64,000 nucleotides of DNA from Bin87 sp965197635 (GCA_965197635.1 CBDANN010000006.1:421763-485762), one strand, 5' to 3'. Positions 17,357 to 26,013 are shown, numbered from the stretch's first letter. The notes: generated by a model from the sequence alone, not told the origin. Made by a program: numbers and translations.

Positions 17357-18556
17357 ATGAGAGGAGTAGCCATTGTTTCCCCGGTTCGCACCGCTGTCGG
17401 CAATTTCGGCGGGGCACTGCGGGACGTGCCGGCCGCCGAGCTGGCGTCCACCGTCATTCAGGCCGCGCTGGAACGCAGCGGAGTTGACCCGGCCAAGGTG
17501 GACGACGTGATCCTGGGCCACGGGTATCCGTCGGGCGAAAATCCCGCCATCGGACGGTTGGCAGGGCTGAAAGCCGGGCTGCCCATCGAGGTGCCGGGCT
17601 ACCAGCTGGACCGCCGGTGCTCATCGGGCCTCCAGGCCATCCTCAACGCCTCCATGCTGATCCAGACCGAGAACGCCGACGTGGTTATCGCCGGCGGCGC
17701 GGAGAGCATGAGCAGCGCCGAGTTCTACTCCAACGAATCCCGCTGGGGCGCCCGTTTCGGCTCGGTCACATTCCACGACCGGCTGGCCCGCGCCCGCGTC
17801 ACCATCACGCCGGACGAGCGGTTCGGCCCCATTCCCGGCGGCATGGTGGAGACGGCGGAGAACCTGGCCCGCGAGTACGAAATCGCCCGCGAGGAACAGG
17901 ACGAATACGCCCTGCGCAGTCACCAGCGCGCCGTGGCCGCCCGCGACTCCGGCAAGTTTGATACCGAGATAGTCCCGGTGAGCATCCCCCAACGTCGCGG
18001 CGACCCCAAGATTTTCGATGCCGACGAAGGCCCCCGTGCCGACACCACCATGGAAGCGCTGGGTCGCCTGCGCCCAGTGATGCGCGACGGCGTAGTCACC
18101 GCCGGCAACGCCAGCAGCCAGAACGACGCCGCCTCGGTGTGCCTGGTGGTGGCCGAGGACAAGCTGGAGGAGCTGGGCTTGACCCCAATGGCCTACCTGC
18201 GCGGCTGGGCCGTGACCGGCTGCCATCCCGCCACCATGGGCATCGGCCCGGTGCCAGCCGTCAACAAGGTGATGGGCAAGATCGGCATGACGCTTGCCGA
18301 CATGGACATCATCGAGCTGAACGAAGCCTTCGCCGCCCAGGTGCTGGCCGTGCTGCGTGAGTGGCAGCTTCCCCACGAAGACAACCTGAACGTCAACGGT
18401 TCCGGCATCTCGCTGGGCCATCCCATCGCGGCCACCGGCGCCCGCATCCTCACCACCATGCTCCACGAGATGGAGCGCCAGGACGCCCAATGGGGCCTCG
18501 AAACCATGTGCGTCGGCGGCGGCCAGGGCGTGGCGGCGGTGTTCGAGCGGCAGTAG
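17357..18556 (+). CDS. Thiolase family acetyl-CoA C-acyltransferase
   Basis: MRGVAIVSPVRTAVGNFGG, start at 17357 after AAGGAG. Catalytic features in order: Cys88 in DRRCSSGLQA (acyl acceptor), ADVVIAGGAESMS, LNEAFAAQ, GSGISLGHPIAATGAR (His base) and CVGGGQGVAAVF (second Cys). 399 residues, normal for the family. It catalyses thiolytic cleavage or condensation of acyl-CoA in the cytosol. No hydratase or dehydrogenase partner is adjacent, so the chain-length class is unknown. A short stem (GCGGGTAT-c-ATACCCGC, 17278-17294) lies in its leader. Confidence 0.92.
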   Translation: MRGVAIVSPVRTAVGNFGGALRDVPAAELASTVIQAALERSGVDPAKVDDVILGHGYPSGENPAIGRLAGLKAGLPIEVPGYQLDRRCSSGLQAILNASMLIQTENADVVIAGGAESMSSAEFYSNESRWGARFGSVTFHDRLARARVTITPDERFGPIPGGMVETAENLAREYEIAREEQDEYALRSHQRAVAARDSGKFDTEIVPVSIPQRRGDPKIFDADEGPRADTTMEALGRLRPVMRDGVVTAGNASSQNDAASVCLVVAEDKLEELGLTPMAYLRGWAVTGCHPATMGIGPVPAVNKVMGKIGMTLADMDIIELNEAFAAQVLAVLREWQLPHEDNLNVNGSGISLGHPIAATGARILTTMLHEMERQDAQWGLETMCVGGGQGVAAVFERQ

Positions 18557-18581
18557 GATTGCCGGTTGCTACATCAATGTG

Positions 18582-18607
18582 CCGGGGCGAATGTCTATTC
18601 GTCCCGG
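18582..18607. repeat. Imperfect hairpin of the GGGGCGAAT family
   Basis: CCGGGGCGAATG and ATTCGTCCCGG face each other around a short loop, an imperfect relative of the palindrome at 15819. It lies between the thiolase stop and the Uma2 start. Confidence 0.6.
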
Positions 18608-18640
18608 CCACAGCAGGATTATCTCCGCTGCGAGGTCAAC

Positions 18641-19336
18641 ATGACTACTGCCAAGCCCGCCGCCCCGCCGCGCGCGACCGGCAAACTGGACCCTCCGGTG
18701 GAATTGCCTGACCCACCGAGAGCGCCCGATATGCAACAGCATACCCACATCGCCAATGCAACGCTGATCCTTCTCGCGCATTTCGCATCGCGGCCGGGCA
18801 CGCTAGTGAACGGCGCGGGCTTTCTGTGTTACGACACGCGTAGTCACGACGGTTGGCTGGTACCCGATTACGTAGTGGCCTTTGACGTTGATCCGGACGC
18901 CATAACCGAGCGCAACGGTTACGTAATCAGCGAAGTGGGCAAACCTCCCGATTTCGTGCTGGAGGTGGCTTCCCGGCGGACTGGACAGGCCGACTACACT
19001 CGCAAGCGATTTGGGTACGCCAGTTATGGGGTCGGCGAGTACTGGCGGTTCGACCACACCGGAGGCCAGTATCACGACGTGCCGCTGGCCGGCGACCGGC
19101 TGGTCGACGGAGAGTACGAACCGATCCCACTGGCCGACGACCGGCCGGGCAAGATGTTCGGGATGCTTTCGGGCTACAGCGAAACGCTGGATCTGTACCT
19201 GTGCTGGGACGATGGGAACCTGCGTTTCTACGACCCGAAAACCGACGAGTTTTTGATGAACCGGGAGGAGCTGCAATCGGCGCTGACCGAGGCGCAGGAG
19301 CGCATCCGTCAACTCGAGGCGGAGTTGGGTCGGTAG
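18641..19336 (+). CDS. Uma2-family (DUF820) nuclease-fold protein
   Basis: ATG at 18641 (MTTAKPAAPPRATGKLD). The body has the Uma2 PD-(D/E)XK arrangement: WLVPDYVVAFDV (Asp), PDFVLEVAS (Glu), then ADYTRKRFGYASYGVGEYW (Lys before the helix). A C-terminal coiled coil (EELQSALTEAQERIRQLEAE) is typical of this subgroup and shared with the copy at 35079. 231 residues. Uma2 proteins are a large restriction-endonuclease-like family of unproven role, expanded in Cyanobacteria and Chloroflexota. Co-directional with thiolase and GMC genes but probably not functionally linked. Confidence 0.8.
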   Translation: MTTAKPAAPPRATGKLDPPVELPDPPRAPDMQQHTHIANATLILLAHFASRPGTLVNGAGFLCYDTRSHDGWLVPDYVVAFDVDPDAITERNGYVISEVGKPPDFVLEVASRRTGQADYTRKRFGYASYGVGEYWRFDHTGGQYHDVPLAGDRLVDGEYEPIPLADDRPGKMFGMLSGYSETLDLYLCWDDGNLRFYDPKTDEFLMNREELQSALTEAQERIRQLEAELGR

Positions 19337-19361
19337 TTATCAATAGACAGGAGCAAAATCT

Positions 19362-20957
19362 ATGGGCAGCAGACACGACATTGCCGACGTTCTCGTCATC
19401 GGGGCCGGCGCTTCCGGTGGAGCATTCACCTGGAGCCTGACCCAGGCTGGGGTCAAGGTGGTTTGCCTGGAGCAGGGCGGCTGGGTGCCGCCGAACGCCT
19501 TTCCGGTCAGCGAACCGCAGGCGCAATTGCACTGGCAGACCGACTTCCATCCCAATCCCAACTTCCGCGGGCTGCCGGAGGACTATCCGGTCAACGAGGA
19601 GGACACGCCCATCGCTCCCTATATGTACAACGCCGTGGGCGGCAGCACCATCCACTGGGGTTCCCACTTTCCCCGGTTACATCCGTCGGACTTTCGCCTC
19701 AAGTCGCTGGACGGCGTGGCCGACGACTGGCCCATGGACTACTTCGAGCTGGAACCCTACTACGACCAGAACGACCGGATGCACGGCGTCAGCGGGTTGC
19801 AGGGCGACCCGGCCTACCCGCCGAAACCTGTCCGTCCCACGCCGCCGCTGCCCATCGGACTGGGCGGCGAACTGCTGGCGCGGGCCTATAACAAGCTCGG
19901 CTGGCACTGGTGGTCGTCGGACAATGCCGTCAACTCAACCGTGTACGACGGGCGGCCGGCCGACGTGGGCGAATACCTGCGCTCGCCGTCGGGCAGCGAC
20001 ATCATCTTCTGGCCGGGCGCGCTGAAACAGGGCGCACGCCTCATCACCCACGCCCGGGTCCGCGAGATCTTGGTGGACGAGACGGGCCGCGCCACCGGCG
20101 TCGCCTACTACGACCGCAACGGCGATCTCCAGGCGCAGTACGCCAAAGTCGTGGTGCTGGCCTGCAACGGCATCGGCACTTCCCGGCTGTTGCTCAACTC
20201 AAAGAGCGCCCGGTTCCCCGACGGCCTCGCCAACAGCAGCGGACAGGTGGGACGCAACCTGATGCACCATCCCTGCGGCTACGTCATGGGCCTGTTTGAG
20301 GAAGACCTGGGTCCGGACGACGGCCCGCGCGGTTCGGCAATGCTGAGCCAGGAGTTCTACGAAACGGACCTGCGCCGGGGCTTCGCGCGCGGCTATGATA
20401 TGCAGATTTCCAACGTGGGCGGCGCCCCGCTGCAGGTCGCGCTGGGCGGCCTGGTTGGTGAGACCGTAACCTGGGGCGAGGGACACCACCGCGATTTCGC
20501 GGAGCGGTTCCGCCACCAGATGGGCATTGTCATAATGACCGAAGACCTGCCCGAAGAGCACAACCGGGTCACTCTGGACCCAACACTTACCGACGCTCAT
20601 GGCATCCCCGCGCCCAAGATCGACTACACCGTCAGCGACAACACCTGGGCCATTTTGGATCACGGCATCGCTCGGGCCACCGAAGTGCTGGAGGCCGCCG
20701 GAGCCAGGAAAATTGTCTCCTCGCGGTTGCGGCGCAACGCGGGCTGGCACCTGCTGGGCACCGCTCGTATGGGCGCCGACCCCGACCGCTCGGTAGTGGA
20801 CCGCTGGGGCCGCGCCCACGACGTGCCCAACCTGTTCATCATCGACGGCAGCATCTTCACCACCGGAGCCTGCATCAACCCCACCACCACGATACAGGCC
20901 CTGGCCTTGCGCACTGCCGATTACCTGAAAGGGGAGGGCTCCTCAGCCATTGCCTAG
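19362..20957 (+). CDS. GMC-family FAD oxidoreductase
   Basis: ATG at 19362. FAD dinucleotide motif ADVLVIGAGASGGAFTW near the N-terminus. GGSTIHWGSHFPR matches the FAD/substrate region of GMC and gluconate-dehydrogenase-like enzymes. The C-terminal GMC_oxred_C block has GWHLLGTARMGADPDRSVVD (catalytic His region), then LFIIDGSIFTTGACINPTTT. 531 residues. It oxidises an alcohol or polyol; the electron acceptor is unknown. No small subunit or cytochrome gene lies adjacent. It is separated from Uma2 by 25 nt and from the GNAT gene by 11 nt, so it may be part of one transcript. Confidence 0.9.
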   Translation: MGSRHDIADVLVIGAGASGGAFTWSLTQAGVKVVCLEQGGWVPPNAFPVSEPQAQLHWQTDFHPNPNFRGLPEDYPVNEEDTPIAPYMYNAVGGSTIHWGSHFPRLHPSDFRLKSLDGVADDWPMDYFELEPYYDQNDRMHGVSGLQGDPAYPPKPVRPTPPLPIGLGGELLARAYNKLGWHWWSSDNAVNSTVYDGRPADVGEYLRSPSGSDIIFWPGALKQGARLITHARVREILVDETGRATGVAYYDRNGDLQAQYAKVVVLACNGIGTSRLLLNSKSARFPDGLANSSGQVGRNLMHHPCGYVMGLFEEDLGPDDGPRGSAMLSQEFYETDLRRGFARGYDMQISNVGGAPLQVALGGLVGETVTWGEGHHRDFAERFRHQMGIVIMTEDLPEEHNRVTLDPTLTDAHGIPAPKIDYTVSDNTWAILDHGIARATEVLEAAGARKIVSSRLRRNAGWHLLGTARMGADPDRSVVDRWGRAHDVPNLFIIDGSIFTTGACINPTTTIQALALRTADYLKGEGSSAIA

Positions 20958-20968
20958 CAGGTAGGCGG

Positions 20969-21520
20969 ATGCAAATCTCCACCGAACGATTGCTGCTGCG
21001 AGAATTCGCAGCGGGCGACTGGAGGGCCGTGCTGGATTACCAGCGCGACCCTCGTTATCTTCGTTACTATCCGTGGCATGACCGCACCGAGGCCGACGTT
21101 CGGGCGTTCGTGGCAATGTTCCGGGAATGGCAAACGGAGCAGCCCCGGCACCGCTTTCAGCTTGCCATAGTCCGGCGTGAGGATGGCCGTCTCATCGGCA
21201 ACTGCGGCATACGACGCAAACCGGATAACGACTGGGAGGCGGACATCGGCTATGAGTTGTCGCCCGATTGTTGGGGCCAGCGGTACGCTACGGAGGCGGC
21301 CCGCGCCGTCGTCGACTTCGGGTTCCGGGAACTGCGTGTGCAGCGCATCTCGTCCTGGTGCATTGCCGACAACGTCGCTTCGGCCCGGGTGCTGGAACGG
21401 TTGGGGTTTCAGCGCGAAGGGCGGTTGCGACGGAACGAATACTTCAAAGGCCGTTGGTGGGATACACTGTTGTATGCGTTGCTGGCGGAGGAATGGCAAC
21501 CTGCCCCGAAATCCGCCTAA
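20969..21520 (+). CDS. GNAT N-acetyltransferase (RimJ/RimL-like)
   Basis: MQISTERLLLREFAAGDW at 20969 is the classical RimJ/RimL beginning. Acetyl-CoA loop and fold elements: RLIGNCGIRRKPDN, EADIGYELSPDCWGQRYATEAARAV, LRVQRISSWCIADNVASARVLERLGF and RNEYFKGRWWDTLLYALL. 183 residues, normal. It would transfer acetyl from acetyl-CoA to an amine, of a protein N-terminus or a small molecule. Target unknown. Confidence 0.88.
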   Translation: MQISTERLLLREFAAGDWRAVLDYQRDPRYLRYYPWHDRTEADVRAFVAMFREWQTEQPRHRFQLAIVRREDGRLIGNCGIRRKPDNDWEADIGYELSPDCWGQRYATEAARAVVDFGFRELRVQRISSWCIADNVASARVLERLGFQREGRLRRNEYFKGRWWDTLLYALLAEEWQPAPKSA

Positions 21521-21560
21521 ACTGGAACACTACAGTACGCCTACGGAATACGGAGGAACA

Positions 21561-21938
21561 ATGCCCAAGATTGTGCATTTCGAGCTGCCCTTTGACGACG
21601 CTGACCGCGCCAACAAGTTCTACGGCGACGTGTTCGGTTGGAAATCCAGCAACTGGGACGGGCCGGAGGAATACTACCTGCAGGATACCGGTGGGAACGA
21701 TGAACCCTACGGCATCGGCGGGGCGCTTATCGCCCGAGGGTCGGCGGTCAATGCCGGCGGGACGCTGGTGGTGATCGGAGTGGACGATCTGGATGCCTAC
21801 GTAGCCAAGGTGTCGGCGGCGGGCTGCGAAATCGTCACGCCACGGACGGCGGTGCCCGGCGTGGGTTGGTTCGCCAACTTCCGCGACACCGAGGGGAACG
21901 TGGTCGGCATGTTCATGGACGACAACAACGCGGCGTAG
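21561..21938 (+). CDS. VOC-family protein (glyoxalase/bleomycin-resistance fold)
   Basis: MPKIVHFELPFDDADRANKF at 21561 after GGAGGAA. Single VOC module: HFELPFDD..RA..FYGDVFGW, a central ALIARGSAVNAGGTLVVIGVDDLDAYVAKVSAAGCEI and the end GWFANFRDTEGNVVGMFMD. 125 residues. The metal-site residues expected in the first and last strands are His6 and a late acidic residue. The family includes lyases, dioxygenases and binding proteins, and the reaction is not deducible. Its last seven codons are copied at 22160 by the tandem duplication that follows. Confidence 0.85.
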   Translation: MPKIVHFELPFDDADRANKFYGDVFGWKSSNWDGPEEYYLQDTGGNDEPYGIGGALIARGSAVNAGGTLVVIGVDDLDAYVAKVSAAGCEIVTPRTAVPGVGWFANFRDTEGNVVGMFMDDNNAA

Positions 21939-22376
21939 GATCAGTTGTCGGCGGGAGTAGGTTCCGGCTCACGAGCTGTCGGATCGGTCGGAGCTACTGG
22001 AGGTGGGGCGGTGAACACGGGTGGCTCGCCATCGCCGGGATGGCTGTGGTTCACCAGGGCAGCCACGATTTCGACCTTCATCTGTTCCATTTGCCGGATT
22101 AAGTCTTGGCGCATCCGTTCCATTCTCTCAACGAGTTCGTTGTGGGACTGGTTGATTTTGGACGACAACAACGCGGCGTAGGATCAGTTGTCGGCGGGAG
22201 TAGGTTCCGGCTCACGAGCTGTCGGATCGGTCGGAGCTACTGGAGGTGGGGCGGTGTTGGCTGTGGTTCACCAGGGCAGCCACGATTTCGACCTTCATCT
22301 GTTCCATTTGCCGGATTAAGTCTTGGCGCATCCGTTCCATTCTCTCAACGAGTTCGTTGTGGGACTGGTTGATTTT
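21917..22376. repeat. 243-bp tandem duplication
   Basis: GGACGACAACAACGCGGCG starts at 21917 and again at 22160. The sequence is repeated to GGTTGATTTT at 22159 and 22376. The second unit lacks 26 net bases between GGGGCGGTG and GCTGTGGTTC (near 22257). The unit spans the end of the VOC gene and the 3' end of the convergent coiled-coil gene. Confidence 0.9.
21941..22159 (-). pseudogene. Detached 3' end of the coiled-coil protein gene
   Basis: In the minus-strand frame KINQSHNELVERMERMRQDL to NHSHPGDGEPPVFTAPPPV and a final PEPTPADN, this is the undamaged C-terminus of the protein encoded at 22212-22628. The tandem duplication separated it from its gene. It has no start region of its own except the duplicated end of the VOC gene. 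Confidence 0.6.
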
Positions 22377-22628
22377 CGCAACGAGTTCGTTGGGGGACTG
22401 GTTGATTTTCGCAACGAGTTCGTTGTGGGACTGGTTGATTTTCTCGGTGAGGGATGCGTCAGTTTCAGCCAGCTTCTCGGCAAGCCGGTCAACTTTACTG
22501 CCCAAACGGAAGACGGCTATGCTGCCAATGGTGATGAAGGCTACTATAATGGCGATCAGGCCGCCGATAATAGCGATTTCAAGTGTGTTACCAGCCAGTG
22601 CGCTTTCCATGCCCGCTACCTCCGCCAA
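22212..22628 (-). CDS. Membrane-anchored coiled-coil protein with 11-residue repeats
   Basis: Starts MAEVAGMESALAGNTLEI (ATG 22628, or 22610). One membrane helix (AIIGGLIAIIVAFITIGSIAVF, about residues 19-40), then a long amphipathic coiled coil: LGSKVDRLAEKLAETDASL and three copies of the 11-mer KINQSHNELVA (33-nt repeats at about 22350-22450). The original C-terminus was replaced by QHRPTSSSSDRSDSS because the duplicated copy has a 26-base deletion. A protein with one helix and a cytoplasmic coiled coil suggests a structural or scaffolding role; family not recognised. Confidence 0.6.
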   Translation of the reverse strand: MAEVAGMESALAGNTLEIAIIGGLIAIIVAFITIGSIAVFRLGSKVDRLAEKLAETDASLTEKINQSHNELVAKINQSPNELVAKINQSHNELVERMERMRQDLIRQMEQMKVEIVAALVNHSQHRPTSSSSDRSDSS

Positions 22629-22729
22629 GGTGATTATCTGGCGATAGTTCGTCTGCTGTCAACGCTGCCGAGGCTGTTGCAGGTTTTCAACAAAGCGTCA
22701 CGATAACAGCATTTACAACAGGGTCCAGG

Positions 22730-23029
22730 ATGAGCGCGCGCATCGACATACCCCGAGCAAAGATCGCCGAGTTCTGCCGGCGCAACCGGGTGCGCCGCAT
22801 GGCACTGTTCGGCTCGGTCATCCGCGACGACTTCAGGCCCGAGAGCGACGTGGATATTCTGGTAGAGTTTGAGCCGGGCTACGCGGCGGGGTTCGTCTTC
22901 TTCCAGATGCGGCGGGAGTTGACGGCAATGCTGGGCCGGGAGGTGGACATGCACACCGCGGCATCCCTCAGCCCGTACTTCCGGCAGGAAGTGCTGGACG
23001 AGGCGGAGGAAATCTATGTCGCGCCGTGA
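22730..23029 (+). CDS. MntA-like nucleotidyltransferase, antitoxin of an MNT-HEPN pair
   Basis: ATG at 22730. The minimal nucleotidyltransferase signature is clear: RRMALFGSVIRDDFRPESDVDILVEF, with GS and the paired Asp (DVD) of the catalytic site. 99 residues, the usual size. The stop overlaps the next gene's start by 14 nt. In characterised MNT-HEPN systems the nucleotidyltransferase AMPylates or otherwise neutralises the HEPN RNase. The order MNT then HEPN is the common one. Confidence 0.85.
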   Translation: MSARIDIPRAKIAEFCRRNRVRRMALFGSVIRDDFRPESDVDILVEFEPGYAAGFVFFQMRRELTAMLGREVDMHTAASLSPYFRQEVLDEAEEIYVAP

Positions 23030-23369
23030 CCCCATGGTGGCCGTGCAGCAGATGTGCGACCACGGCAGAGAAGCCATGGAACTGGCAGAAGGGCGAGGCC
23101 GGGTGGATTTGGACCTGGACCGGATGCTTGAACTGGCGCTGACCAGGCTAATGGAAGTCCTGGGAGAGGCCGCCAGACGGGTTCCTAACGAGTTTCGAGA
23201 ACGCTACCCGCACGTTCCCTGGCAGGACACGACCGACCTCCGCAACGTACTCATTCACAACTATGACACCGTGGACTTCGATGAGTTGTGGCGCGTCATC
23301 CAAGAGCACCTTCCGCCGTTGGTTGGTCAATTGCAAGCCATCATCGACGAAAACCTGCCGGCGACGTAA
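23016..23369 (+). CDS. HepT-like HEPN RNase toxin
   Basis: ATG at 23016, overlapping the mntA-like gene. DUF86/HepT features: an all-helical profile, LTRLMEVLGEAARRVPNEFRERYPHVPW and the RX4H RNase motif in LRNVLIHNYDTVDF (Arg-Asn-Val-Leu-Ile-His-Asn-Tyr). 117 residues, normal. It is predicted to cleave tRNA or mRNA when freed. A complete pair on one message with the upstream gene. Confidence 0.87.
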   Translation: MSRRDPMVAVQQMCDHGREAMELAEGRGRVDLDLDRMLELALTRLMEVLGEAARRVPNEFRERYPHVPWQDTTDLRNVLIHNYDTVDFDELWRVIQEHLPPLVGQLQAIIDENLPAT

Positions 23370-23395
23370 CCCGCCGGTTCGCAAAGGGGGAAATC

Positions 23396-24172
23396 ATGGG
23401 CCGAATGGACGGCAAGGTAGCCATCATCAGCGGCGGCGCCCGCGGCATGGGCGCCGAGGAAGTCAACCTCTTCGCCAAAGAAGGAGCGAAAGTCGTCTTC
23501 GGAGACATCCTGGATGACCTGGGGCAACAAGTTGAGGACGATTGCCGGGCCGCCGGACTGGACTGCGCCTACGCCCACCTGGACGTCACCAGTGGGTTCG
23601 ACTGGCAGGCCATCGTCGCCCTGGCCGGGGAGCGCTATGGCCGGCTGGACGCTCTGGTGAACAACGCTGGCATCAGCATCTCTGTTGAAGGCGGCGCGCG
23701 CAACATATCGCTGGAAGATACCAGTGAAGAGCAATGGGACCGGGTGATGGAAGTCAATTCCAAGGGCGTCTTCCTGGGCACCAAGGCGGCCATACCGGCC
23801 ATGCGGCGCGCCGGCGGAGGTTCCATCATCAACATATCGTCCATCGCCGGCCTGTCGGGAGCCTGGTCGCGCTCGCACCCCTACAATGCTTCCAAGGGCG
23901 CAGTGCGCCTGTTCACCAAAGCCACGGCGATCCAGTACGCTCGGGAGGGTATCCGCTGCAACTCGGTGCATCCCGGCCCGATAATGACACCGATGTCGGC
24001 GTCTACCTACGACGACCCCGAAGTGGCGGCGCAGCGCTTGGCGCTGGTTCCGCTGGGCCGGCGGGCGCATCCCATCGAGGTGGCCTACGGCGTCCTCTAC
24101 CTGGCCTCTGACGAGGCGTCCTTTGTAACGGGAGCCGAGTTGGTCATCGACGGCGGATGTATTGCCCAGTAG
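23396..24172 (+). CDS. SDR-family oxidoreductase
   Basis: ATG at 23396 preceded by GGGGGAA. Classical SDR: cofactor loop GKVAIISGGARGMGAEE, DVTSGFDWQ, LVNNAGISIS (NNAG), INISSIAGLSGAWSRSHPYNASKGAVRLF (Ser, Tyr-x3-Lys), CNSVHPGPIMTPM and the ending SFVTGAELVIDGGCIAQ. 258 residues. It reduces or oxidises a keto/hydroxy group with NAD(P); substrate unknown. It has a 10-residue insert (SVEGGARNISLEDTSEE) after NNAG compared with the SDRs at 33666 and 35816. Confidence 0.9.
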   Translation: MGRMDGKVAIISGGARGMGAEEVNLFAKEGAKVVFGDILDDLGQQVEDDCRAAGLDCAYAHLDVTSGFDWQAIVALAGERYGRLDALVNNAGISISVEGGARNISLEDTSEEQWDRVMEVNSKGVFLGTKAAIPAMRRAGGGSIINISSIAGLSGAWSRSHPYNASKGAVRLFTKATAIQYAREGIRCNSVHPGPIMTPMSASTYDDPEVAAQRLALVPLGRRAHPIEVAYGVLYLASDEASFVTGAELVIDGGCIAQ

Positions 24173-24238
24173 TGCAGGGGCAAGTAAGATACCCCCGACA
24201 CATCAACCCACAATGCACATCCGCAAGGAGAAGCAATC

Positions 24239-25186
24239 ATGCCTGAAGTTTACGGTGAAGGCGATTTTCAGTACACGTTCGTGGCAGACTGGATTAAGCT
24301 GCCGGAAGGGATGCGCCTGCTGGAATGCCCCGGCGTGGCCGTTGACGGCGACGACCGGGTGTTCATTCTGACCCGCGGCGAGCATCCCATCATGGTCTTC
24401 GACAAGGACGGCAACTTTGAGCGGTCCTTCGGCCAGGGCCATTTCAGCGAGAACCGCACCCACGGCCTGTATTACAGCGCGGCGGACGACACCCTGCTGG
24501 CCGCCGACGACGGCATCCATACCATCCAGAAGTTCAGCGTCACCGGCGAAAAGCTGATGGAAATCGGCGAGAAGAACCACCCATCCCCCCGTTGGAGCGG
24601 CCAGCCCTTCAACCGGCCCACCTCGGCGGCCATCCGCCCCAGCAACGGCGATATCTACATCTCCGACGGCTACGGCAACTCGCGCATCCACGTGTACAGC
24701 CCGGAGGGGCAGCACAAGTTCTCCTGGGGCGAGCCGGGCATTGACGCCGGCCAGTTCATCCGACCCCACAACATCGCCTTCGACGAGGATGAGCGCGTGT
24801 TCGTAGTGGACCGGGAATGCCACCGCATCCAGCTGTTCGACACCGACGGCAACTTCCTGGAAATGTGGAGCAACATCCATCGTCCCGACTCCATGGTGTA
24901 CTGGCAGGGCCACATCTACGTGGGCGAGCTGAACGGCATGGGCGGCGTGGACGACGCGCCGGGCCTGGGCCACCGCGTCACCATCTACGACCGCGACGGC
25001 AACCGGGTCTGCATGTTCGGTTCCTCTGAGGAAGGCGAAGGCCCCGGCCAGTTCATCGCGCCCCACGGCATCGCCGTGGACAGCACCGGCGCCGTGTACG
25101 TGTCCGAGGTTTCCTACACCATCCGGGGCAGCCATATGGACCCGCCGCGGGAGCTCCGCAGCTTCTCCAAGTACGCGCGGGCGTAG
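24239..25186 (+). CDS. NHL-repeat beta-propeller protein (amidating-lyase-like)
   Basis: ATG at 24239, after AAGGAGAAGC. Repeated blades of NHL type: VAVDGDDRVFILTRGEHPIM, AAIRPSNGDIYISDGYGNSR, NIAFDEDERVFVVDRECHR, GHIYVGELNG and GIAVDSTGAVYVSEVSY. 315 residues, six blades. The spacing and the ISDGYGNSRIHVYSPEG motif resemble peptidyl-alpha-hydroxyglycine lyase-like proteins common in Chloroflexota; bacterial substrates are unknown. No signal peptide, so probably cytoplasmic. It follows the SDR gene by 66 nt. Confidence 0.8.
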   Translation: MPEVYGEGDFQYTFVADWIKLPEGMRLLECPGVAVDGDDRVFILTRGEHPIMVFDKDGNFERSFGQGHFSENRTHGLYYSAADDTLLAADDGIHTIQKFSVTGEKLMEIGEKNHPSPRWSGQPFNRPTSAAIRPSNGDIYISDGYGNSRIHVYSPEGQHKFSWGEPGIDAGQFIRPHNIAFDEDERVFVVDRECHRIQLFDTDGNFLEMWSNIHRPDSMVYWQGHIYVGELNGMGGVDDAPGLGHRVTIYDRDGNRVCMFGSSEEGEGPGQFIAPHGIAVDSTGAVYVSEVSYTIRGSHMDPPRELRSFSKYARA

Positions 25187-25257
25187 TTCCCGGCGCAGTT
25201 ACAGCAACCGAGGCAACGGGGGCGGTCTGCGACGGCGGGCCGCCCTTGTCGTTAACG

Positions 25258-25971
25258 CTACTCGCGCGCAGGGATAATTTGCGATACCGGGACGCTCAAT
25301 TCGGCTAACGCGGCCGGAGCAATGAAGTCGCCCGGGCGGTAACGCCGCACGGTGCGATAGCGGTCGAGCGCCGGGTCGGTGTGGGACTCGATTACGTCGT
25401 TTCGCAGGTCCATCAGCCAGGACTCGGGGATGCCGGCGGCGGCATAGAGCGGGAGTTTGACCCGTCGGTCGTAGGCAAGGGTAGAATCCGCCACTTCCAC
25501 CAACAGGAGAACATCCTCCGGGCGTGGGTGGGCCCGGGCGTAGCCATCGTCGCGGGGACGCAGCAGCGCCAAGTCCGGTTCGGGTTCGGAAAAGTCGGGT
25601 ATGACCAGTGGGCATTGCACCCACACTATAGCGCGACCGGTCAGCCGTTCCGATGCGTAGAACGCTCCGGTGGTCCAGTTGACGGCGGCGGCGTGGCGGC
25701 TTCCCATGGGCGACATTGTGACTATCTCCCCCGCTATCAACTGGACTCGCTCGTCGGGGGCGAAAACGCCGGCATCGTCCATGGCGTGGTACTCGGCGTT
25801 GGTGAACCGCCGCCATTTTACGTCCCAAAGTTCCGCCAACTCGTCAGCGGTGACAATGCCGGCGTCCACCATGGCTTGATATTCTCGGTCAGAGAACAGC
25901 CTGGGTCTGGGGTCGCCGTCGACCAGGACAGACGGCGGACTGATGTGGAGTCGGGGCCTAGCAGTGGTCAT
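25258..25971 (-). CDS. Uma2-family (DUF820) nuclease-fold protein
   Basis: ATG at 25971 (MTTARPRLHISPPSV); a longer frame to 26268 is antisense to the next gene. The N-terminus has a duplicated helical motif (RLFSDREYQAMVDAGIV, then RRFTNAEYHAMDDAGVFAPDERVQL). The Uma2 core follows: LIAGEIVTMSPMGSRHAAA, PDLALLRPRDD, VLLLVEVADSTLAYDRRVK and the helix LPLYAAAGIPESWLMDL. 237 residues. The Asp-Glu-Lys set is intact. The same duplicated N-terminus appears in the genes at 52890 and 53605. Confidence 0.83.
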   Translation of the reverse strand: MTTARPRLHISPPSVLVDGDPRPRLFSDREYQAMVDAGIVTADELAELWDVKWRRFTNAEYHAMDDAGVFAPDERVQLIAGEIVTMSPMGSRHAAAVNWTTGAFYASERLTGRAIVWVQCPLVIPDFSEPEPDLALLRPRDDGYARAHPRPEDVLLLVEVADSTLAYDRRVKLPLYAAAGIPESWLMDLRNDVIESHTDPALDRYRTVRRYRPGDFIAPAALAELSVPVSQIIPARE

Positions 25972-26007
25972 GGATGGCCTCACTTCACGAACTGCGTCAT
26001 CGCCGCT

Positions 26008-26013
26008 ATTATA
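26008..26013 (-). promoter_or_regulatory. -10 element upstream of the minus-strand Uma2 gene
   Basis: On the minus strand the sequence reads GTGTATAATAGC, a consensus TATAAT preceded by TG one base upstream (extended -10). It lies 37 nt before the ATG at 25971. No good -35 is visible. The same bases read TATTATAC on the plus strand and could also serve the gene at 26063. Confidence 0.45.

Noticed and set aside
25218..25250. GGGCGG...CCGCCC stem between convergent genes as a terminator
   Set aside because: The loop is 14 nt and the T tract is poor; too weak to list as a feature.
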